The notes under the pieces were generated by a model. It ran no database searches, was not told where the DNA came from, and saw nothing but the letters and a program-made list of their open reading frames with translations. Shown one piece after another: positions 23,891-31,565 of a stretch of DNA of 64,000 nt. The first letter of the stretch is position 1, and the number at the start of each line of letters is the position of its first letter. The position numbers were made by a program, and so were the translations under genes. This DNA comes from an uncultured Prevotella sp. (GTDB lineage: Bacteria; Bacteroidota; Bacteroidia; Bacteroidales; Bacteroidaceae): assembly GCA_944320195.1 (NCBI GenBank), contig CALUGP010000005.1:1-64000 (forward strand), in the 5' to 3' direction.

Positions 23891-24011
23891 GCAGCACCAA
23901 GGGAGGCACGCAAATACGCAACATTTTATGTGAAGCGGAAAATGTCGGAAGATTTTCGCGGCACGCCATTGGTCAGAACGGCAGTGTCCCGTAACGCCGG
24001 AGGCGTGCTGC
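23891..24011 (-). promoter_or_regulatory. Structured leader F
   Basis: GCAGCAC (23,891-23,897) pairs with GTGCTGC (24,005-24,011). ACCAA/TTGGT and GGC/GCC follow inside. AATACGC (23,913-23,919) faces GGAAGAT (23,947-23,953) over the hairpin ACATTTT/AAAATGT. It begins 67 nt upstream of the leftward ssb gene. A rightward TATCTTTG box at 24,016-24,023 lies just beyond it. Confidence 0.6.
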
Positions 24012-24530
24012 ATTATATCTTTGCATCATGGAAAAATATTGTGGCTTCGGTAAACGCACGGCCATGCAAGAAGCAACATGGAAATTCAGTCACAGGTTGT
24101 GATGAAGGATGCCAATAATCCGCCTGCCAAAAGAAAAAAGCCCGTTCCGATGGCTATGCAACGGGCCAAGGATGAAACGGCGATTCCAACCACCTCTTTC
24201 ATTGTGGAAGCCGCAAGGGCGGACGCGATACCGATATTGTCAGAAAAGGCCGCTCTACCATTGGAGAGGAGATGCCTGAAGATAAGACTGACGGATAGGG
24301 AATGTGGACAGAACAGCCGTCAGTGTGCCAGTCCGAGGCTGCAGGGAAAAAATAAAGGAAGAATGCCATGCCCATCAACCCAAACCAAGATACGATGGAA
24401 GCTAGGCTCATGACTGCCATTGGGAAAGAGGCCCGGTCGCCTTTGGCGAAAGGCAAGCCAATAAAAGGCGTAAAAGTGTGGAAACTCATAAAACAAGGAC
24501 GGACAAGCGCATAAAAATGGTATTTTTGCA
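24012..24530. other. Region of uncertain small ORFs
   Basis: No long gene can be supported. A rightward promoter-like box (TATCTTTG, 24,016-24,023) leads to a 111-codon frame at 24,078-24,413 of unconvincing composition. A better-looking 48-residue basic frame, MPINPNQDTMEARLMTAIGK onward, lies at 24,368-24,514. On the minus strand several hydrophobic short frames compete, together with an intrinsic terminator. I leave the coding content open. Confidence 0.35.
24131..24166 (-). terminator. Intrinsic terminator, leftward
   Basis: On the minus strand GCCCGTT pairs with AACGGGC, followed immediately by six T and a further T-rich run: the standard rho-independent form. It implies a leftward transcript from between here and umuD, whose gene I cannot identify. 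Confidence 0.6.
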
Positions 24531-24538
24531 AACCGAAT
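24531..24538 (+). promoter_or_regulatory. -7 box of umuDC
   Basis: TATTTTTG followed by CA lies 25 nt before the umuD ATG. I see no obvious LexA-type palindrome nearby. Confidence 0.6.
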
Positions 24539-24562
24539 GGTAATGCAACAAAAGAACAGGAA

Positions 24563-25060
24563 ATGGAAGATTCACATAAAACAGTCATCAATGAATCCGG
24601 AATAGAAAAGGAGGACGGGGTAAGGCTCATCCTTTATTCGGCCGACCTGAGCAGCGAACTGCCGTTGGACTTTGCCGATGGTGGCATCCGTGCAGGCTTT
24701 CCCTCACCGGCACAGGACTACATGACCGAAAGCATAGACTTGAACCGCGAATTGGTGCGCCATCCCGCCACCACGTTCTATGCCCGTGCCGTAGGCGATT
24801 CGATGAAGGATTGCGGCATTGACGACGGCGACTTGTTGGTGATAGACAAGGCCATCGATCCGCAGGAGGGTGACATCGTGGTGGCCTACATTGATGGGGA
24901 ATTTACATTGAAGCGGGTAAAGTTTGATGTCAAGGGTGATTGCCTTTGGCTGATGCCCGCCAACAAGGACTATCCGCCTATCAAGGTGACGGAAGAAAAT
25001 AATTTCATCGTGTGGGGAGTATTGACTTACAACATTAAACGCCAATATCGGAGGAAGTGA
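24563..25060 (+). CDS. umuD: UmuD-like S24 peptidase
   Basis: This 165-residue LexA/UmuD-type self-cleaving protein has the Ser-Lys dyad in GDSMKDCGIDDGD (Ser nucleophile) and YIDGEFTLKRV (general-base Lys). An Ala-Gly cleavage site precedes them in GGIRAGFPSPAQDY. The N-terminal arm is longer than in E. coli UmuD, about 50 residues before the Ala-Gly. RecA-stimulated cleavage would produce the active accessory subunit for the UmuC polymerase encoded 3 nt downstream. It has its own promoter. Confidence 0.9.
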   Translation: MEDSHKTVINESGIEKEDGVRLILYSADLSSELPLDFADGGIRAGFPSPAQDYMTESIDLNRELVRHPATTFYARAVGDSMKDCGIDDGDLLVIDKAIDPQEGDIVVAYIDGEFTLKRVKFDVKGDCLWLMPANKDYPPIKVTEENNFIVWGVLTYNIKRQYRRK

Positions 25061-25063
25061 ATC

Positions 25064-26335
25064 ATGTTCGGTCTAGTGGATTGCAACAACTTCTATTGTT
25101 CGTGTGAACGGGTCTTCAATCCGGGATTGCGCACACAGCCAGTGGTGGTGCTGTCTAACAATGACGGTTGCATCATTGCCCGCAGCAACGAGGCAAAGGC
25201 GTTGGGCATAGAAATGGGTACGCCTTTTTACCAAGCAAAAGAATTGCTGGAGCGTGAAAAGGTTGCCGTGTTCAGTTCCAATTACACACTTTATGGTGAC
25301 ATGAGCCGCAGGGTGATGATGCTGCTTTCGGAATTCACGCCCGAATTGATGCAATATTCCATCGATGAAGCTTTCATCGACCTTACAGGCATGGGCGGTG
25401 GAGAAGCATTGCGTGAGTACGGCAAACGCATCGTGCGTACCATTGGCAAGGGTACAGGAATCCCGGTAACGCTTGGCATAGCTCCGACCAAGACCTTGGC
25501 AAAAGTGGCAAGCAGGTATGGAAAGAAATACAAAGGTTACGGGGGTGTCTGCCTGATTGACACCGAAGAAAAGCGCATCAAGGCATTGCAAGGTTTCGAC
25601 ATCGCCGATGTGTGGGGCATTGGCAGACGCTCTGCCAAGAAGTTGGAATACCATGGAGTCAAAAACGCATGGGATTTTACGCAGTGGAGTGAAAGCCGGG
25701 TAAGACGGTTGCTTACCGTCACAGGTGTGAGGACATGGAAGGAACTCCGTGGCGAAAGTTGCATAAACATCAGCGAACTGCCCGAAAAGCAGAGCATCTG
25801 TACCAGCCGCAGTTTTCCCGACAAAGGTTTGTCTGAGTTGGAAGTGGTGGAAGAAGCAGTAGCCAACTTTGCCGCTTCATGTGTCCGCAAGTTACGTGAG
25901 CAAAAGAGTCGTTGCTGCCAACTGACCGTATTCGCTTATACCAGCCGTTTCCGCAACGATGTGCCAAACCATATTATCAACCGCACAGTTACATTGCCCA
26001 TGCCCACTAACGACCAATTGGAGTTGGTAGCCGCAGCAGTCCAAGCTCTCCGCTCCGAATGGCGTGAGAATGGAAGTTACCACTACAAGAAAGCCGGTGT
26101 CATCATTTGGGGCATCACCCCCGACACGACAGTACAGACCGTCCTCTTCGACCCGATTGACCGCGCCAAGCAAGCCCGTCTCGCAGCAGCCATCGATGCC
26201 ATCAACCACAAGAATGGTTTTAACACCGTGAAAGTTGCAGTCCAGGGCGCGGATAAACGCTGGCACCTGAAATGCGAACACAAGTCTGCCCAATACTCCA
26301 CAAACCTCAGCGAAATCATCAGAGTCAAAGTCTGA
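25064..26335 (+). CDS. umuC: UmuC, Y-family translesion DNA polymerase
   Basis: This 423-residue protein has the palm motif MFGLVDCNNFYCSCERVFNP at the N-terminus with the first metal-binding Asp, YSIDEAFIDLTGM with the catalytic DE pair, and PVTLGIAPTKTLAKVASRYG. A helix-hairpin-helix-type thumb (GFDIADVWGIGRRSAKKLEY) and a little-finger domain follow. It forms Pol V with cleaved UmuD and copies damaged DNA with low fidelity. Plasmid-borne umuDC raises survival and mutation under stress. It is followed at once by a terminator-like hairpin and the palindromic repeat array. Confidence 0.94.
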   Translation: MFGLVDCNNFYCSCERVFNPGLRTQPVVVLSNNDGCIIARSNEAKALGIEMGTPFYQAKELLEREKVAVFSSNYTLYGDMSRRVMMLLSEFTPELMQYSIDEAFIDLTGMGGGEALREYGKRIVRTIGKGTGIPVTLGIAPTKTLAKVASRYGKKYKGYGGVCLIDTEEKRIKALQGFDIADVWGIGRRSAKKLEYHGVKNAWDFTQWSESRVRRLLTVTGVRTWKELRGESCINISELPEKQSICTSRSFPDKGLSELEVVEEAVANFAASCVRKLREQKSRCCQLTVFAYTSRFRNDVPNHIINRTVTLPMPTNDQLELVAAAVQALRSEWRENGSYHYKKAGVIIWGITPDTTVQTVLFDPIDRAKQARLAAAIDAINHKNGFNTVKVAVQGADKRWHLKCEHKSAQYSTNLSEIIRVKV

Positions 26336-26342
26336 ACAGTAT

Positions 26343-26366
26343 TTTTTTGCCTTCCAAAAAAGAAAG
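26343..26366 (+). repeat. Left 24-bp inverted repeat bounding the palindromic array
   Basis: TTTTTTGCCTTCCAAAA plus seven further bases matches the complement of 26,784-26,807 at 22 of 24 positions. The core TTTTTTG-CCTTC-CAAAAAA is itself a hairpin and probably also terminates umuC. Confidence 0.6.
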
Positions 26367-26383
26367 GCGCAACAGACAAAGAG

Positions 26384-26695
26384 GTTTAGTCCATTCCTTG
26401 TACCATATATACAAGACTCCAATAAAACCTATTCTTTTAAACTTATTCAAAAGAAGTAATATCACACCAACAAGTTTAACTCAGTCCTTGTACTATATAT
26501 ACAAGATTCCATTAAACCTAATTTTATAAACTACCATACATTACATGGCAGTCCTTCAAGAAGTTTAATTCGTTCCTTGTACCATATATACAAGATTCCA
26601 TTAAACTTATTTTTAGGACTACCATTCAACTCAGAAGAAATCCAATTAGAGGTTTACTCCGTTCCTTGTACTATATATACAAGAATGCTCTAAAC
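26384..26695. repeat. Array of four 44-45 bp palindromic repeats with 45-bp spacers
   Basis: Copies lie at 26,384-26,428, 26,474-26,517, 26,563-26,606 and 26,652-26,695; the three gaps are each 45 bp. Every copy begins GTTTA, ends AAAC, and has the inner palindrome CTTGTAC(C/T)ATATATACAAG, so outer and inner arms both pair. The first 15 bases of each gap are also related (ending AAACT or GGACT); the rest differ. There is no coding frame and no cas gene nearby. Possible roles are iterons, recombinase sites or a regulatory RNA cluster. Confidence 0.7.
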
Positions 26696-26783
26696 TTACT
26701 TATTAAACTCCAGCCTGTGTAATCAAGCAAGAACAGAACATTCGAGCTGGTTCACCAACAAGCATCAGCAACAATGAGCAAAA

Positions 26784-26807
26784 CTTTTTCTTTTGGAAGG
26801 CAAAAAA
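26784..26807 (-). repeat. Right 24-bp inverted repeat bounding the palindromic array
   Basis: CTTTTTCTTTTGGAAGGCAA and the next four bases are the inverted partner of 26,343-26,366. From 26,808 to the junction at about 26,977 I see no gene, only AT-rich DNA with a rightward TACCTTTG box (about 26,823) and repeated TTTGTTATTC words. Confidence 0.6.
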
Positions 26808-26970
26808 TCAAGTTGAATTCACTACCTTTGTGTATCTGACAAACCAATTTTCTTGCTCTTGGTAGGACATTATTTTTACTCGGTATGTTACCTGTTTGTT
26901 ATTCAGATTTTTGTTATTCTTGTTATACTATTGAAATTCAATATTTTACGGATTTACTTTTAGGCGATTC

Positions 26971-28029
26971 TCATTTGTGGCGCGCCACATACGTGGTCAG
27001 CGGCATGTGCAGGCCGGCCATCTCTCCTATTTTCTTCAGGTTGCGGTTCACGTTGTGCTCCATGCGCTCGTATTGCCGGCGCTCCGTGCCGTCCTGCCTT
27101 GTGATTATGGGCAGCAGATACGGGCTGCCGGCGGCAAGGCCGGCGTAGCTGTCCACCACGTCCTGCATGGCCCCTTCCCATCTCACCGCCAGTGTCTGCC
27201 CGGTCTTCTTGCGCGAGTATTGCAGCAGGCCGTTCCTTATGTCGGTCTTCTTCAGGTAGGCCATGTCTATGAACGACATGCCCTGCAGGTAGACGCTGAG
27301 CATGAACATGTCTCGGGCGAAGGCAAGGGGCGAGCCTTCGCCAAGGGCGAGCCGCCTTATGGCGCGTATGGAGTCAATGGTGACGGCGCGCTTGGCCGTC
27401 TTGGCGAAGCCCGTGAACACGTGGCGGAAGATGCCGCGGTCGGCTGTAAGCCCCATGTCCACGGCCTTGCGATAGAGCGTGCGCAGTGTGCGCAGGTAGC
27501 ACGACGAGGAGTTGCGCTTCACGCCGCGGCCTTTCAGCCAGGCCTCATACCGGCTCATAGTCTCCGCGTCGAGGTCTTCCGTCATGATGTCTTCGCCGCC
27601 GCGGAACCGGGCGAAGCTGGCCAATGCGTCGCGGTAAGTCTTGGCCGTTCCGTGCCTGCCTGTCTGCGCTTTCCTGGCCGCCATGCCGCCGATGAAGGCG
27701 AACCACGTGGCGCACGGCGGCAAGCGCCTGTACTCGGCCACGATGTCTTCAGCGTCGTATTCCATCCCCGACAGCTCCTTTTCGCTGATTATCGCGGCTA
27801 TACGCCTGGCCTCGCTGCGCATCCTCGACGCGGCAAGGCGCAGCGAGGCCTGCCTTGCGGGGCTTCCCACGATGCGTATCGACGACGACGCCCCGTCCCA
27901 TTCGCGGGCCGTGACGCGGCAGCCTGTGCACACCGTGCGCACCACGCGGCGGTGGATTATCTGGAAATACAACGTGCCTTCCATGCCTTCAGCGGACGGC
28001 GGACTGAATCTCAATCTTAATGATGCCAT
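26971..28029 (-). pseudogene. Tyrosine recombinase truncated at the element junction
   Basis: The 352-residue frame has the SAM-like core-binding domain and most of a catalytic domain of a Bacteroidetes integrase (MLSVYLQGMSFIDMAYLKKT, then TERRQYERMEHNVNRNLKKI). It ends PLTTYVARHK and stops. Relatives continue from ARH into the HxxR/W and active-site Tyr region, so roughly the last 70-80 residues are missing. GC-rich sequence gives way to AT-rich sequence at about 26,977, within the His codon boundary, and the stop comes from the other side. The first catalytic Arg, normally YLRGMSF, is Gln here. Both losses indicate an inactive gene. Confidence 0.8.
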
Positions 28030-28071
28030 AAGTCTTTATTTTTTTGGTTAACACATGCTTTGCGGTTTGCG

Positions 28072-28153
28072 GCCTTTCGGCGTGCAAAAGACGGCCTTTA
28101 GGCGTGTAAGAGACGGTCTTTCGGAAGGCGTTTTGCCGTCTTTTGCAAACCGC
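28072..28153. repeat. Chromosomal hairpin repeat block 1
   Basis: Units related to AAAGACGGCCTTT occur four times in alternating orientation (GCAAAAGACGGCCTTTAGG, AGAGACGGTCTTTCGG, TTTTGCCGTCTTTTGC). They lie between the recombinase pseudogene and the ATPase promoter. Confidence 0.6.
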
Positions 28154-28278
28154 CAGGCCGCGTGGGGCCTGCCCGGCGGCCCGGCGGCGCGCCTTGCCGG
28201 GCCGCATAAAATATGGAAAGATACGTTAAAATTGCGTGATAATGGGCGCGGGCGGCGACGTATGTCGGCTATTTGTGC

Positions 28279-28286
28279 TAAATTTG
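28279..28286 (+). promoter_or_regulatory. -7 box of the calcium ATPase operon
   Basis: TAAATTTG matches TAnnTTTG, 37 nt before the ATG at 28,323. Confidence 0.6.
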
Positions 28287-28322
28287 CAACCGATATTAAC
28301 TTAATTGTTTTTTGAATTTTAA

Positions 28323-30932
28323 ATGAGCAACGAGATTAATCCATTGTTCACCAATCCGCGCGGACTGACGGACAATGAGGCGGCGGAGAGCCGCCTGAAG
28401 CATGGAGAGAACACGCTTACGCCTCCGAAGCGCACTCCGCTTTGGAAGCTTTACCTTGAGAAATACAAGGACCCCATCATCAAGATTCTGCTTGTGGCCG
28501 CGGTGATTTCGCTCGGCTTGGCCGCCATCCACGGCGAATACGTCGAGACCATCGGCATTATCCTGGCCATAGTGCTGGCCACCACCATCGGCTTCTGGTT
28601 CGAGATGGATGCCGCCAAGAAGTTCAACGTGCTCACGGCGCTTGGCGAGGAGTCGCCCGTGAAGGTGAGGCGCGGCGGCAAGGTGGTAGAGATTGCCAGG
28701 AAAGACGTTGTCGTTGGCGACGTAGTAATAATAGAGGTGGGCGACGAGATACCGGCCGACGGCACGCTGATAGAGTCTACCGACCTTCAGATTGACGAGT
28801 CGTCGCTCACGGGCGAGCCTATAATCACCAAGCACGCCGACCCGGAAAAGAACGACAAGGAAGCCACCTACCCGTCATCCAAGGTGCTGCGCAGCACGAT
28901 GGTGATGAACGGCCGCGGCTCGTTCTGCGTCACCGAGGTGGGCGACGCGACCGAGATTGGCAAGGTCTCACGCGCAAGCACTGAGATAACTTCGGTCAAG
29001 ACGCCGCTCAACCTGCAGCTCGACAAGCTGGCAAAGCTCATCAGCAAGTTCGGCATCGGCATATCGGTGGCCGCCTTCGTCATATTCCTCGGCCGCGACA
29101 TAATAGTCGACGCCGACGGCGTCTGGGCATCAACCGACTACCTGCGCATGGCCGAAACCGTGCTGCAATACTTCATGATGGCCGTCACGCTCATTGTGAT
29201 GGCCGTGCCCGAGGGCATGCCCATGGCCGTAACTTTGAGCCTCGCTCTCAACATGAGGCGCATGCTCAAGAACAACAACCTCGTGCGCAAGCTCCACGCC
29301 TGCGAGACAATGGGAGCCGTGACGGTGATCTGCACCGACAAGACGGGCACCCTGACGCAGAACAAGATGCAGGTGGCCGAGATGCAACAGTATGACACCG
29401 ACGACGCGCTCTTCCGCTCCTCGATAGCCTTGAACACCACCGCCCACCTCGACGCCGAGGGCGGCAAGGGCATCGGCAACCCAACGGAGATAGCCCTGCT
29501 GCTGTGGCTCGAGAAGGCCGGAGTAGACTACAAGACGCTCAGGAAAGACGAATGCATCGAGGCGCAGCTGCCATTCTCCACCGAAAGAAAGTACATGGCC
29601 ACCATCGGCAAGGTGGCGGGCCGCCGCGTGCTCATGGTAAAGGGCGCGCCGGAAATAATCATGTCGCTCTGCAACCTTGACGACACCGAGCGCACAGAGA
29701 TAACCAACCGCCTGCGCGGTTACCAGAACCAGGCCATGCGAACGCTCGCCTTCGCCTTCCGCCAGCTGGCCGACGGCGAACAGGCGGACATGTCGGCCAT
29801 CGCCGCAGGCCCCAAGCTGACCTTCCAGGCGGTGACGGCCATAAGCGACCCGATACGCCAAGACGTGCCCGGAGCGGTGAAACAGTGCGTCAGCGCGGGC
29901 ATACAGGTCAAGATAGTGACCGGCGACACGTCGGCCACGGCAGTCGAGATAGCACGCCAGATAGGCATCTGGGACGACAAGACACCGGCCGAAGCACAGA
30001 TAACCGGCCCCGACTTCGCCGCCCTTTCGGACGAAGAGGCTTACGAACTCGTACCCCGTCTGCGCGTAATGAGCCGCGCAAGGCCCACAGACAAGCAGCG
30101 ACTCGTCAACCTGTTGCAGAAGCACGGCGCGGTCGTTGCAGTGACGGGCGACGGCACAAACGACGCTCCCGCCCTGCACCACGCCCACGTAGGCCTTTCA
30201 TTAGGCTCCGGAACATCGGTGGCAAAGGAGGCCAGCGACATGACGCTTATCGACGACTCGTTCCGCAGCATAGTGAACGCCGTGATGTGGGGACGCTCTC
30301 TTTACAAGAACATCCAGCGCTTCTTGTTCTTCCAGTTGGTGGTCAACGTCACCGCCCTGCTGCTCGTATTGGGCGGCTCCATAATAGGAACGGAGCTGCC
30401 GCTAACGGTCACCCAGATCCTCTGGGTCAACCTGATAATGGACACCTTCGCAGCCCTCGCCCTGGCGTCGCTGCCCCCTTCGCGCGAAGTGATGAAGGAC
30501 AAGCCGCGCAAGCAGACCGACTTCATCATAACCCGGGGCATGGCCAAAGGCATAGTGGGCATCGGCGTGGCGTTTTTCGCCGTGCTGTTCGCCTTCCTGA
30601 TACACTGCAACCAGAGCGCTGGCGACCTGCACATACACGAGCTGTCGCTGTTCTTCACCACGTTCGTGATGCTGCAATTCTGGAACCTTTTCAACGCCAA
30701 GGCGTTCGGTTCAAACCATTCGGCCTTCCACGTCTTCACCCATGACAACGGGCTTCTGCTCGTCCTGCTCATCATCTTGGGCGGACAGTGGCTCATAGTG
30801 ACCTTCGGCGGCAAGATGTTCCGCACCGATCCGCTCTCCCTGCAAGAGTGGCTTGTCATCATTGCAAGCACTTCCCTGGTGCTGTGGATTGGCGAAATAT
30901 GGCGCATGGCAAAGCGTATAAAAGCGAAATGA
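28323..30932 (+). CDS. Calcium-translocating P-type ATPase (PMCA/P2-type)
   Basis: This 869-residue P2-type ATPase has an N-terminal cation-ATPase domain (LTDNEAAESRLKHGENTLTP) and an actuator with SSLTGEP. Transmembrane segment 4 has PEGMPMAVTLSLAL, and the phosphorylation motif is CTDKTGTLTQNK. A nucleotide-binding MVKGAPE, the hinge TGDGTNDAPALHHAHVGLSL and four C-terminal membrane helices follow. ATP hydrolysis exports Ca2+ (or a related cation) across the inner membrane. The PEGMP/NxxD-type membrane residues fit the Ca2+ class more than Na+/K+ or heavy-metal pumps. The stop overlaps the next start as ATGA. Confidence 0.92.
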   Translation: MSNEINPLFTNPRGLTDNEAAESRLKHGENTLTPPKRTPLWKLYLEKYKDPIIKILLVAAVISLGLAAIHGEYVETIGIILAIVLATTIGFWFEMDAAKKFNVLTALGEESPVKVRRGGKVVEIARKDVVVGDVVIIEVGDEIPADGTLIESTDLQIDESSLTGEPIITKHADPEKNDKEATYPSSKVLRSTMVMNGRGSFCVTEVGDATEIGKVSRASTEITSVKTPLNLQLDKLAKLISKFGIGISVAAFVIFLGRDIIVDADGVWASTDYLRMAETVLQYFMMAVTLIVMAVPEGMPMAVTLSLALNMRRMLKNNNLVRKLHACETMGAVTVICTDKTGTLTQNKMQVAEMQQYDTDDALFRSSIALNTTAHLDAEGGKGIGNPTEIALLLWLEKAGVDYKTLRKDECIEAQLPFSTERKYMATIGKVAGRRVLMVKGAPEIIMSLCNLDDTERTEITNRLRGYQNQAMRTLAFAFRQLADGEQADMSAIAAGPKLTFQAVTAISDPIRQDVPGAVKQCVSAGIQVKIVTGDTSATAVEIARQIGIWDDKTPAEAQITGPDFAALSDEEAYELVPRLRVMSRARPTDKQRLVNLLQKHGAVVAVTGDGTNDAPALHHAHVGLSLGSGTSVAKEASDMTLIDDSFRSIVNAVMWGRSLYKNIQRFLFFQLVVNVTALLLVLGGSIIGTELPLTVTQILWVNLIMDTFAALALASLPPSREVMKDKPRKQTDFIITRGMAKGIVGIGVAFFAVLFAFLIHCNQSAGDLHIHELSLFFTTFVMLQFWNLFNAKAFGSNHSAFHVFTHDNGLLLVLLIILGGQWLIVTFGGKMFRTDPLSLQEWLVIIASTSLVLWIGEIWRMAKRIKAK

Positions 30933-31555
30933 CACACAAGACAATAAAAGAAAGGCGCAACATTATAGTGGACCTGGGCGGCGTACTGACCGGACTTGAC
31001 CGTCTGCGCTGCATCGAAGCCTTCAAGAACATAGGCGCCGGGGCCATTGCCGGATATGTGGACGAGTGCCGGCAGGAAGACTTCTTCCACGACCTTGAAG
31101 TGGGGAACACGGACACCGGCGAGTTCTGCGAGGCCGTAAGGCGTGCCTGCCAGGGGTGCGACGCAACGGACGAGGCCGTCTGTGATGCATGGAACGCCCT
31201 GCTTACGGGCATTCCGCAGCACCGTCTTGACATGCTGCTCGAACTGAAACGCGACCACCGCCTTGTGCTCTTGAGCAACACAAACCCGATACACTGGCAC
31301 AAGGCGGAGGCCGAATACTTCTCAGCCGGCGGCCACGCCGTAAGCGATTACTTTGAACAAGTGTTCCTGTCTTACCGCATGCACCTTGTGAAACCTGACG
31401 AAGAGATATTCCGCCGAGTGCTGCGCGAGACGGGCTTCGCGCCCTCAGACACGCTCTTCATCGACGACTCGGCGGCCAACCGGGCCGCGGCCATGCGTCT
31501 CGGCATCGCGGCCGTGGCCGAGCTTGAGGCCGTGGCATGCCTGGAATACACGTAA
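30929..31555 (+). CDS. HAD-like hydrolase
   Basis: The product is 208 residues, with its start inside the ATPase stop (ATGA), so the genes are coupled. HAD motif I is IIVDLGGVLTGLD, motif II VLLSNTNP, motif III the Lys in MHLVKPDEEIF, and motif IV TLFIDDSAANRAAAM. Motif I reads DLGGV rather than DxDGT, as in several YihX-like subfamily IA members, so the phosphatase activity may depend on the first Asp alone. The substrate is unknown, but sugar phosphates are usual for this branch. RibF follows 10 nt later. Confidence 0.85.
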   Translation: MTHKTIKERRNIIVDLGGVLTGLDRLRCIEAFKNIGAGAIAGYVDECRQEDFFHDLEVGNTDTGEFCEAVRRACQGCDATDEAVCDAWNALLTGIPQHRLDMLLELKRDHRLVLLSNTNPIHWHKAEAEYFSAGGHAVSDYFEQVFLSYRMHLVKPDEEIFRRVLRETGFAPSDTLFIDDSAANRAAAMRLGIAAVAELEAVACLEYT

Positions 31556-31565
31556 AACAAAGACC

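Noticed and set aside
24199-24630. Leftward 143-codon ORF
   Set aside because: It overlaps the start of umuD and the umuDC promoter and has no family resemblance; a shorter internal version cannot be excluded because a leftward terminator follows.
26384-26695. CRISPR array
   Set aside because: The repeat/spacer geometry is regular, but there are only four copies, the repeats differ at several positions, the first 15 bases of the spacers are related to each other, and no cas gene is present.
26384-26695. Integron attC sites
   Set aside because: The outer arms read GTTTA...AAAC rather than the RYYYAAC...GTTRRRY order, there are no cassettes between them, and no integron integrase is seen.
106-26966. 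TAGGCG shared by positions 106-111 and 26,961-26,966 as an att direct repeat
   Set aside because: Six bases is within chance, and the left boundary of the element is not established in this window.
30929-31555. HAD protein as inactive because motif I lacks the second Asp
   Set aside because: DLGGV at motif I is common in active subfamily IA members, so loss of activity cannot be claimed.
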